A stretch of DNA of 8,857 bases from contig JANNMM010000355.1 in the NCBI GenBank assembly GCA_031397915.1, positions 1-8,857 of the forward strand, given 5' to 3'. Of the stretch, positions 1 through 6,464 are shown piece by piece. The DNA is from JANYCG01 sp031397915. Lineage in GTDB: Bacteria; Pseudomonadota; Gammaproteobacteria; Burkholderiales; Burkholderiaceae_C. The number at the start of each line of letters is the position of its first letter. Within the stretch, counting starts at the first letter, position 1. The notes under the pieces were generated by a model. That model saw only the letters and a program-made list of their open reading frames with translations, had not been told where the DNA came from and ran no database searches. Both the position numbers and the translations under genes were made by a program.

Positions 1-171
1 CTGGCCAGCTCGATCAAGGAAGTGATGGCCCTGCCGGCGATGCAGGAGCGTTACAAGGCGGCTTCGTCTACCTCGGGCTCGCTGCTGTTGGACGACATGC
101 AGAGGTTTGTACGCGCCGATGCAGAGGTCTGGCGCCCGCTGGTGATTGCGTCTGGCGCGACGGTGGATTGA
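1..171 (+). CDS. Bug/TctC-family tripartite tricarboxylate transporter substrate-binding protein, 3' end only
   Basis: An open frame enters from the left edge and gives 56 C-terminal residues before a TGA at 169-171. The tail ends in ADAEVWRPLVIASGATVD. This pattern, an acidic/aromatic helix with E-x-W-x-P-L-V followed by a short SGA-x-x-D end, is typical of the C-terminus of Bug (TctC-like) periplasmic solute-binding proteins. These bind small organic acids or related metabolites for tripartite tricarboxylate transporters or for signalling. The stop overlaps the TTG that opens the next gene (TTGA, 168-171), and the neighbour is the same family, so this is probably a tandem duplicate pair. 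The ligand-binding core is outside the window, so the ligand cannot be guessed. The family call rests on a short tail and on the neighbour. Confidence 0.75.
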   Translation: MASSIKEVMALPAMQERYKAASSTSGSLLLDDMQRFVRADAEVWRPLVIASGATVD

Positions 172-1166
172 CCAGCGCTTTTCAAACCTCTGGAGACGTC
201 ACGAAAAAATGGGTTGTATTGATGTTCTTGGCCTGTGTGGCGATGGGTTCGACCGCCCAAACCGGCCCGTACCCGAACCGGCAGGTCACCATCGTCGTCG
301 GTTTCCCGGCGGGCGGACCTACCGATATTGCAGCGCGTATTTTGGCCAAACACATGGCGGGCGTAACCGGGCAATCGTTCGTAGTCGAAAACCGCCCTGG
401 TGCCACCGGCACGATTGCAGCCACGCAAATGAAGCGCGCGGCGCCAGACGGCTACACGCTCCTGGTCAACTCCATCGGCACTTACGTCACGGCACCGCAT
501 TTGCTCAAGGGACTGACGTTTGACCCTCGCACCGATCTGGACTACATCAGCCTGGTGTACGAAGCGCCCAATGTGTTGGTGACCGGCCCGGCCAGGCCTG
601 AGCGCACGGTGGCGCAGGTGCTGGACCTGCTCAAGAAAAATCCCGGGAAAATCACCTTCGCCAGCTCGGGAAACGGCGCCTCAGACCACCTCTCGGCCGA
701 GCTGATGTGGCAACAAACCGGCACGGAAGGCCTGCACGTTCCCTACAAGGGTGGCGCACCGGCCATGAACGACACGCTGGGCGGGCAGGTTGATTTTTTC
801 ATGACCAACATCAACGTACAGTTGCCGCACATCCGCGCTGGCAAACTGTTCCCGATTGCCATCACCGCTCCTGAGCGCTCACCGGCCTTGCCCAATGTGC
901 CTACCTTTGCCGAGCTGGGCATTCAGGGCATGGAAGTGGCGGGGTGGCAAGCGTTGACCGCGCCCAAGGGCCTGCCCGTTGACGTAAAAAGGAAGCTCCA
1001 TGAAATGGCTGTGGGTGCAATGAAAGACCCGGTCAACGTGAAAATGCTGACGGACTTGGGTATCAAGATCGTCGCCAATACGCCGGAAGAATTTACGGCA
1101 TTCCAGTTGAAGGAATATGACCGCTGGAAGAAGCTGATTGACTCACGCGGGATCAAGGCGGACTGA
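168..1166 (+). CDS. Bug/TctC-family tripartite tricarboxylate transporter substrate-binding protein
   Basis: A complete periplasmic binding protein, 332 residues from TTG 168, close to the family's usual 320-330. Positively charged KKW (residues 13-15) is followed by the hydrophobic core VVLMFLACVAM and a likely cleavage at GSTA|Q, so it is exported. Family landmarks are the ligand loop FPAGGPTD (46-53) followed by IAAR, the VENRPGATG segment (73-81), PDGYTLL (93-99), the second ligand loop ASSGNGASDHL (165-175), and VPYKGGAPA (191-199). The ligand is probably a carboxylate, but the exact compound is not readable. No TctA/TctB membrane genes are in the window, so it may be an orphan binding protein. 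The start is uncertain. TTG 168 overlaps the previous stop and gives a long N-terminus. A Shine-Dalgarno-like GGAGA (192-196) instead points to codon 201, which reads ACG-AAA-AAA-TGG. ATG 222 would remove most of the signal peptide. The gene converges on the GH31 gene with five bases between stop codons. Confidence 0.9.
   Translation: MTSAFQTSGDVTKKWVVLMFLACVAMGSTAQTGPYPNRQVTIVVGFPAGGPTDIAARILAKHMAGVTGQSFVVENRPGATGTIAATQMKRAAPDGYTLLVNSIGTYVTAPHLLKGLTFDPRTDLDYISLVYEAPNVLVTGPARPERTVAQVLDLLKKNPGKITFASSGNGASDHLSAELMWQQTGTEGLHVPYKGGAPAMNDTLGGQVDFFMTNINVQLPHIRAGKLFPIAITAPERSPALPNVPTFAELGIQGMEVAGWQALTAPKGLPVDVKRKLHEMAVGAMKDPVNVKMLTDLGIKIVANTPEEFTAFQLKEYDRWKKLIDSRGIKAD
192..196 (+). promoter_or_regulatory. 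Shine-Dalgarno-like GGAGA ahead of an ACG-AAA-AAA codon run
   Basis: GGAGA lies four bases before codon 201 (ACG), which is followed by AAA AAA TGG and the signal-peptide core. The arrangement is what one expects of a normal MKK-type signal-peptide start, except that the initiation codon reads ACG. It bears on the choice between TTG 168 and codon 201 as start of the binding-protein gene. This is seen in the sequence; its use as a ribosome binding site is inferred. Confidence 0.45.
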
Positions 1167-1171
1167 CACAA

Positions 1172-3292
1172 TCAGTGAAATTCAAGGCGTTCAGTCACCG
1201 GGTCATCATAGCGGTGGCGGCCATTTTTGCCTGCAGCGATGGGGATTGAAGTGCCTGCCCGGGCGAACAGCGGCAACGCACCCAAAGGAGCCGCAACGCT
1301 GTGCGTCTGCCCCGCCTCAAACCGCTGGCCGCTGTGAAAATCAAACCATGCTTCCGGCCCGCTTGGAAAATAGACGTCACGGGTTGATGCCCCTTGCGCA
1401 ACGACGGGGGCCACCAGCAACGCGCTGCCGAGCATGAAGTCGTCGCAGTCTGCCAGGCAGACGTCGTCGTCGGGAAAATCGTAAAACGTGGGCCGGATGA
1501 TCGGCTCGTGCATTTGTGAGGCACGCTCGAACAGCGACCACAGGTAGGGCATCAGGGTGTAACGCAGCCTGATCGCCGTCGCCACGTGGGCGGTGACCGA
1601 CGGGTGCAGCCACGGAACGTTGACGCTGCCGTCCGCCTTCCAGGAGTTCATCACCATGCGGGGGTTCAGGCAACAAGCCTGCACCCAGCGTACAAACAGC
1701 TCAGGCGAGGGCGAGGGGCCAAAAAATCCGCCCACATCATGGCCAATGTTGAACATGCCGGATAAGCTCATTTGCAAGCCGGTGCGCAGGTTCCAGCGCA
1801 GGTTATCCCAGTTCGTGGTGTTGTCACCGCTCCAGGTCTGCGCGTAGCGCTGCAGGCCGGGTGGCCCCCCCCGGGTGACGGTAAACACCGCTTTCTCGGG
1901 CGCGTGGGCGGCCTGGGCCTCAAACGTGGCGCGCGTCATCAGCAACGGGTGTAAAGGTCGTGCACGGTGCATCGGCAGCGTCTGGCCAAAGCCGTGGCAG
2001 GAGGCGCCATCGTCCATGATGGCGTATTCGTTGTTGTCGTTCCAGCCAACGTCGATGCCGTAGCCCAGCACTTGGGCGCGCAGGCCATCTTGCCACCATT
2101 TGACAGCCGCCGGATGGGTGAAATCCAGGTGGGAGCCGACACCGTCCCAAAATTGTTCGACCACCGGTTTCCCGCTGTGGGCATCTTGCACGAACCCGCC
2201 CTGGGCGCGCACCGCCTCGTAAGCCGGGTGGTCGTCCAGCAAGCAGGGTTTGAGGTTGGCCACGAGTTGCATGCCGGCGGTATGGAAGCGCGCGTTGAGT
2301 GTTTTCGGGTCAGGGAACTTGCTTTCGTTCCAGGTGAACACGTAGCGCCGTTTGCCGCGGGACGAATACCCTGAACCGTAGTGGAAGGCCGAGCACGGGA
2401 TGCCTTCTGCCTCGATGCGGGAAATGAAGCTGTCAAGCTGCGCCTGCGCGTCGGGCGCGTCGGCCAAACCCATGGCTGTTTGCGCAAAGCCAAGTGACCA
2501 GCGTGGCGGCAAATGGGTGCCGCCAATCAAGCGCACGAATTGCGCAATAACCTCGGCAGGGCTGGTGCCGCTGATTAGGTAGTAGTCCAAATCGCCGTCG
2601 TCTATTTCAACGTAGCGGTACCGGTCGTGGTAGTTGTCGTGTTCACACCCCAAATCGAAGGTGCAGGCGGCCAGGGTGTCGTAATAGATGCCAAACCATT
2701 GGCCGGATGCAGTTCGTGTCAGTACAAATGGCCAATGTTTGTAAAGCGGGTCGCCGCGTTTGGGGTCATATCCCAGCGAGTCCATGGCAAGGGTGCGAAG
2801 GCGCCGGCCATGCAAGTTAAGCGGTCCGGTTTTGTCGCCCAGGCCGTAATACCGATCTGCAGTGTCACGTTGCAAATAGTGGCGCACGGCGCCGGTACGA
2901 GCGCTTGAAAAGTAGGCTGAGGTGGTGCGGTCTTGGGCCAGAAGCGTACCGTCTTTGGCGTGCCATGAAAGATTCAATGGACTGGTGTTCAGCGTGACCG
3001 ACAAATTACTGGAGTTGAGCGTGATTGCATCGCCAATTCGGTTGGTTTTTACCGGCGGACAGCTGAAACCCGCAAGATCGTTACGCGCCCGTCCCTGCCA
3101 GGCGACGTCTTCACCCGCAATGGGCGCAATTGCCCAGGTACGAGGTTCGCGGTAGCCGCCCGCAGGCAGGTAACGCACCCGGAACATCGTGGGCTCGAGC
3201 ACCTGAATGCTGAAACTGGCACCGCCCTCGAGTGACAGGTCAACTCCCAGATCATGGATTTTGGCGACTTGCGCGCCAGACAAAACATTCAT
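1172..3292 (-). CDS. Glycoside hydrolase family 31 (alpha-glucosidase-like), cytoplasmic
   Basis: A 706-residue GH31 retaining alpha-glycosidase. The N-terminal beta-sandwich covers about residues 1-250 and includes the YYGLGDKTGPLNL motif (148-160). The (beta/alpha)8 catalytic barrel follows, then C-terminal beta domains ending near APLGALPLFARAGTSIPI (668-685). The likely nucleophile is D419 in GWNDNNEY, the acid/base is D490 in WSGDN, and the substrate-binding GHDVGGF is at 517-523. WNDNNE replaces the textbook WxDMNE, and a SGYSSRGKRRYVFTWN segment (307-322) is present; both mark a bacterial GH31 subgroup, not the classic maltases. There is no signal peptide, so it acts in the cytoplasm, probably on the sugar imported by the operon's ABC transporter. 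ATG 3292 lies four bases after the ATPase stop, implying translational coupling. The frame is open upstream to 3514, but that part only mirrors the ATPase gene. Hydrolase versus transglycosylase, and glucose versus another sugar, cannot be decided here. Confidence 0.93.
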   Translation of the reverse strand: MNVLSGAQVAKIHDLGVDLSLEGGASFSIQVLEPTMFRVRYLPAGGYREPRTWAIAPIAGEDVAWQGRARNDLAGFSCPPVKTNRIGDAITLNSSNLSVTLNTSPLNLSWHAKDGTLLAQDRTTSAYFSSARTGAVRHYLQRDTADRYYGLGDKTGPLNLHGRRLRTLAMDSLGYDPKRGDPLYKHWPFVLTRTASGQWFGIYYDTLAACTFDLGCEHDNYHDRYRYVEIDDGDLDYYLISGTSPAEVIAQFVRLIGGTHLPPRWSLGFAQTAMGLADAPDAQAQLDSFISRIEAEGIPCSAFHYGSGYSSRGKRRYVFTWNESKFPDPKTLNARFHTAGMQLVANLKPCLLDDHPAYEAVRAQGGFVQDAHSGKPVVEQFWDGVGSHLDFTHPAAVKWWQDGLRAQVLGYGIDVGWNDNNEYAIMDDGASCHGFGQTLPMHRARPLHPLLMTRATFEAQAAHAPEKAVFTVTRGGPPGLQRYAQTWSGDNTTNWDNLRWNLRTGLQMSLSGMFNIGHDVGGFFGPSPSPELFVRWVQACCLNPRMVMNSWKADGSVNVPWLHPSVTAHVATAIRLRYTLMPYLWSLFERASQMHEPIIRPTFYDFPDDDVCLADCDDFMLGSALLVAPVVAQGASTRDVYFPSGPEAWFDFHSGQRFEAGQTHSVAAPLGALPLFARAGTSIPIAAGKNGRHRYDDPVTERLEFH
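1865..1872. repeat. Homopolymer of eight C (G8 on the GH31 coding strand)
   Basis: Eight C in a row, read as eight G in the coding strand of the GH31 gene, within the codons for R474-G475-G476. The reading frame is intact and family-like on both sides (VTRGGPPGLQRYAQTWSGDN), so the copy is in frame. Such a run is prone to slippage in replication and sequencing. Confidence 0.9.
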
Positions 3293-3296
3293 CGCG

Positions 3297-4331
3297 TCAG
3301 ACCCGCAGGCCGTCCTTGTCAAAACAATGCAGATGCCCCGTGGGCAAACCCAGGCGAACTGTGTCGCCACCGACAATAGACGTCTGCCCCGCCAACACCA
3401 TCTCAAATGGCGTCTGATGCCCTGTGCCTTGCCCGACCTCGCCGTGCAGCAGGCTGCTGGCGCCCAGCTGTTCAACCTGTGAAACCAGTAGGGTGATCGG
3501 ACCGTCCTGGCCAATCACGGCATGTTCCGGCCGAATACCGAGGGTGTGGGTGCCCTGGGGCAATTGCGCGGCCAGTGCCTGGTCTGCGGGCAACAAGGCC
3601 ACCGGCACAAAGTTCATGCGCGGGCTGCCAATGAAGCCGGCCACAAAAGTGTTCACAGGGCGGTTATACAAATCGAGCGGTGCGCCGACTTGCTCCACAC
3701 GCCCAGCCCGCAGCACCACGATTTTGTCAGCCATGGTCATGGCTTCGACCTGGTCATGGGTGACGTAAACCATCGTGGCTTTGAGGCGTGCATGCAGGTC
3801 GCGGATTTCTGCGCGCATTGAGACACGCAGCTCGGCATCGAGATTGGAAAGCGGCTCGTCAAACAAAAACAACTTGGGCTCGCGCACGATCGCGCGGCCG
3901 ATCGCCACGCGCTGTCGTTGCCCACCCGAGAGCTGGGTAGGCTTGCGTTGCAACAACTCACCCAGACGCAGAAGTGTGGCGGCGGCTGCGACCTTGCTTT
4001 CAATCTCGCTTTTGGCAACGCCCATGTTTTCCAGGCCAAAGGCCATGTTGTCGTACACACTCATGTGCGGATACAAGGCATACGACTGAAACACCATGGC
4101 ACAACCACGGTGGGCGGCGCTCACGCTGTTGACGTTTTTTCCGTCGATCAACACATCACCCGTTGTCGCCGCCTCTAGCCCCGAGATGACCCGCAGGAGT
4201 GTGGACTTGCCACAGCCCGAGGGGCCGACGAACACGACGAATTCGCCGTCAGTCACCCGCAAGTCAATGCCGTGCAGTATGGTTGTTTTGTCAAACGACT
4301 TGACGATGTGGTTGAGGTCGAGGGTGGCCAT
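3297..4331 (-). CDS. ABC sugar transporter ATP-binding protein (MalK/UgpC/MsmX type)
   Basis: The ATPase of a CUT1-type importer, 344 residues from ATG 4331. All nucleotide-binding motifs are intact: Walker A GPSGCGKST (36-44), Q-loop Q82 in FQSYALYPHM, signature LSGGQ (134-138), Walker B LFLFDEP (154-160), D-loop SNLD (162-165) and switch His192. The C-terminal OB-fold regulatory region carries the typical GIRPEH (265-270). It forms the cytoplasmic dimer that drives the two permeases encoded just upstream. ATG 4331 was chosen because MATLDLNHIVKSF aligns with the usual N-terminus of the family. An in-frame GTG at 4349 would add six residues (MSSNKS) and overlap the permease stop. Neither start has a strong Shine-Dalgarno. 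The stop at 3297-3299 is four bases from the GH31 start. ATPases of this group often serve several sugar importers, so specificity does not follow from it. Confidence 0.95.
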   Translation of the reverse strand: MATLDLNHIVKSFDKTTILHGIDLRVTDGEFVVFVGPSGCGKSTLLRVISGLEAATTGDVLIDGKNVNSVSAAHRGCAMVFQSYALYPHMSVYDNMAFGLENMGVAKSEIESKVAAAATLLRLGELLQRKPTQLSGGQRQRVAIGRAIVREPKLFLFDEPLSNLDAELRVSMRAEIRDLHARLKATMVYVTHDQVEAMTMADKIVVLRAGRVEQVGAPLDLYNRPVNTFVAGFIGSPRMNFVPVALLPADQALAAQLPQGTHTLGIRPEHAVIGQDGPITLLVSQVEQLGASSLLHGEVGQGTGHQTPFEMVLAGQTSIVGGDTVRLGLPTGHLHCFDKDGLRV

Positions 4332-4338
4332 GGATTTG

Positions 4339-5388
4339 TTACTTGACACCCGCGCTGGCGATGCCTGTTGTGATGTACTTTTGCAGGAATGCGAATACCA
4401 GCGTGATTGGAATGAGGGTGATTACCGTCATGGCCAGCAAGTAATGCCACTGCGTGTTGAGCTCACCCTGGAAAGAATTAAGTGCCAGTTGCAGCGTGAA
4501 AAATTCGGATTTCGACAGAACAATCAGGGGCAAGAGAAAATCATTCCAGCGCCACATCACGGAAAAAATCGCCAGTACCGCCAGAGCGGGTGCTGCCAGC
4601 GGCAGGATGATGCGCCAGTAAATGCGCCACTCGCTGGCGTGGTCCATGCGGGCCGCTTCGAGCAATTCATCAGGAATCGTCAGCATGTATTGGCGCAGCA
4701 GAAAAACACCGGTGGGTGTGGCAATGGCTGGGAGGATCACGCCCCAAAGATTGTTGAGCAACCCCACGCTGTTGATCACTAAAAAGACAGGTACCAGAAT
4801 GATGGTGGGCGGAATCATCAGGGTGGCAATGATCAACAGAAACACGGCCTTCTGGCCTTTGAACTGGTATTTGGAGAGGGCAAACGCAGCCATGGAATTG
4901 ATCAGCAAGGTCAGCAGCGTGGCCACCACCGTAATGAAAACGCTGTTCCACAGGTATTTTCCGAAGCTGAACTTGGCGAAGATGTCGGTGTAATTGCTGG
5001 GTGAGAACTTCAACTCGTTGATGGGTTTGCGGTCGTTGATGTTGACGCGGATTTGTGTGTCAGGCTTGGCCGGATCAACCATGGTGGCCATGATGCCGAT
5101 GCGCTGCACCTGTGCCATCTCCCGCATGGCGCCTGTGTCGTCTTTGGTGAGGTAGAGCGGCAACGGCTTCTCATGCCCGGCTACCGCCACTAACTTTTGA
5201 CTGTAGGGTAAAAACGTGGGCGGAAATTGTGCCAATGCACTCTCGGTTTTCAGCGACGACATCACCAGCCAGACGATGGGCGCGAACATGGTGAACAATC
5301 CTACACACAAGTAGGTGTAACTTACCCAGTCGGTCCAGTCGAGCTTGCCGCGACCGTGGGTTCGGGTGAGGAAACTGGCAATCGACAT
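4339..5388 (-). CDS. ABC sugar transporter permease, MalG/UgpE type
   Basis: An inner-membrane permease of 349 residues, longer than the usual 270-300. TM1 lies at about residues 23-44. A long hydrophilic stretch (about 50-140) follows, then TM2 from about 147 and further helices at about 181-205, 212-230, 262-280 and 316-336. The cytoplasmic EAA coupling loop is at 244-263 (EAARMDHASEWRIYWRIILP), where H250 sits in the usual glycine position. The extra length is in the first extracytoplasmic loop and includes KPLPLYLTKDD and a Val/Ile/Asn-rich segment. It pairs with the MalF-type permease encoded immediately upstream; its ATG is three bases after that gene's TAA. The product belongs to the CUT1 importer for an oligosaccharide or glycoside. 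Confidence 0.94.
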   Translation of the reverse strand: MSIASFLTRTHGRGKLDWTDWVSYTYLCVGLFTMFAPIVWLVMSSLKTESALAQFPPTFLPYSQKLVAVAGHEKPLPLYLTKDDTGAMREMAQVQRIGIMATMVDPAKPDTQIRVNINDRKPINELKFSPSNYTDIFAKFSFGKYLWNSVFITVVATLLTLLINSMAAFALSKYQFKGQKAVFLLIIATLMIPPTIILVPVFLVINSVGLLNNLWGVILPAIATPTGVFLLRQYMLTIPDELLEAARMDHASEWRIYWRIILPLAAPALAVLAIFSVMWRWNDFLLPLIVLSKSEFFTLQLALNSFQGELNTQWHYLLAMTVITLIPITLVFAFLQKYITTGIASAGVK

Positions 5389-5391
5389 GGC

Positions 5392-6372
5392 TTACTTGGC
5401 CCGCTGGCCGGCATCGTTTGCGCGGGTCAGTTTGAGCTGAACGAAAGTCAACAACATCAATCCCAACGCAAGAATCAGTGAAGCCGCCGCTGCAAGTCCA
5501 TACAGATGGATTTGTTCGGCAAATCCGGTCTGGTAGATGAATTGCACGATGAAGGTGGTGGCCGAACCCGGCCCGCCACCAGTGAGCACGTAGACCTCGT
5601 CAAAAATCTGTACTGCGCGGATCATCGCCAACACCAGCACCACGATTAAATTGGGCATCAACAATGGCAGGGTGATGCGCCGCAGGGTGCGCCAGGGCGA
5701 GGCGGCGTCCATTTCGGCGGCTTCGTACATATCTTTTGGGATGGCCTGCAGGCCCGCCAGCAGGATGAGTGTATAAAAACCCATGTGGGCCCATATGGAC
5801 ACGAAGACTGTCCAGAAGAAGGCCCAACTGGCGTCGGTCAACCATTCGATCGGACTCGAACCGATGGCCACCAGACCTGCATTGAAAACACCCTGGCCCT
5901 GAAGCAGCCACTTCCAGATCAACGCGACCACCACGGGCGACAACAGCACTGGGTAGAAAAACACGCCGCGCCAAAACCCCCGGCCGATGATTTTGCGGTT
6001 CAACACAAGCGCGGTTGCAAGTGACAACAGCACCATCAAAACCACCTGGATCAAACTGAATTTGGCGGTGTTGAAAATGGCGCGCCAGAACACGTCTTTC
6101 CGGCAGGTCTGAATGTCAAAATAATCGCGGCACTCAAGCAGGATGCCGAAATTTTCAACGCCAGTGTAGGGCCGCTCGAACGGCATGAGCTTCACGCCGC
6201 CGGTTCCTGCATAAACGAAATTGATCAGGATGGGCAGAAAGGTAAAAAGGCCAAACACCAGCAAATTCGGCCCGACAAACAGCCAGCCCAGGCGGGAGAA
6301 CCCAAGGAGCCGCTGACCTGTTCGGAACAGCGGTTCGAAGAGGTTGAAAAACAGGCTGAGGGCGCGGAACAT
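5392..6372 (-). CDS. ABC sugar transporter permease, MalF/UgpA type
   Basis: An inner-membrane permease of 326 residues, normal for the family. TM1 is at about residues 30-53 (LGWLFVGPNLLVFGLFTFLP), followed by an extracytoplasmic loop with two cysteines, C81 and C90, that could form a disulfide. Helices follow at about 104-124, 135-157, 183-207, 240-258 and 290-312. The EAA loop begins at E217 (EAAEMDAASPWRTLRRITLP), with A223 in the usual glycine position. The conserved TGGGPG lies at 264-269. It forms the translocation pore with the MalG-type partner encoded three bases downstream. The start is ATG 6372, the first plausible one before TM1; no clear Shine-Dalgarno precedes it. The gene follows the binding-protein gene across a 92-base gap that contains a hairpin. 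Confidence 0.94.
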   Translation of the reverse strand: MFRALSLFFNLFEPLFRTGQRLLGFSRLGWLFVGPNLLVFGLFTFLPILINFVYAGTGGVKLMPFERPYTGVENFGILLECRDYFDIQTCRKDVFWRAIFNTAKFSLIQVVLMVLLSLATALVLNRKIIGRGFWRGVFFYPVLLSPVVVALIWKWLLQGQGVFNAGLVAIGSSPIEWLTDASWAFFWTVFVSIWAHMGFYTLILLAGLQAIPKDMYEAAEMDAASPWRTLRRITLPLLMPNLIVVLVLAMIRAVQIFDEVYVLTGGGPGSATTFIVQFIYQTGFAEQIHLYGLAAAASLILALGLMLLTFVQLKLTRANDAGQRAK

Positions 6373-6420
6373 GGGTGGCAGTTTAATGTCAACTTCTCGA
6401 GGTTTGAGCCCAAATGCAAA

Positions 6421-6446
6421 ACGGCCTGCCTTCTCTGGCAGGCCGT
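6421..6446 (-). terminator. Intercistronic hairpin/attenuator after the binding-protein gene
   Basis: A perfect inverted repeat of ten base pairs (ACGGCCTGCC and GGCAGGCCGT) with a six-base loop. It lies 18 bases after the stop of the binding-protein gene in the direction of transcription. On the minus strand the stem runs into TTTTGCATTT, a short interrupted T-rich tail, so it may be a partial rho-independent terminator or a 3'-end stabiliser. Either would give more binding protein than permease, as with malE-malF type operons. No T-run follows on the plus side, so it is oriented for minus-strand transcripts. Structure is seen directly; the effect is inferred. Confidence 0.75.
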
Positions 6447-6464
6447 CAGGGGGTCAAAGAAGGC

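Noticed and set aside
1967..2374. 135-residue plus-strand open frame
   Set aside because: It lies opposite the GH31 catalytic core and has no family features.
3293..3514. N-terminal extension of the GH31 frame by 74 residues
   Set aside because: It runs entirely across the coding end of the ATPase gene, reads as Arg/Cys/Trp-rich non-family sequence, and family-like sequence begins only after ATG 3292.
4096..4782. 228-residue plus-strand open frame
   Set aside because: It is antisense to the ATPase and MalG-type permease genes, has low-complexity Gln/Arg-rich content and no recognisable domain.
6380..6392. TTGACA on the minus strand just before the MalF-type permease gene, as a -35 element
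   Set aside because: The matching -10 position falls at or past the ATG and has no TATAAT-like sequence.
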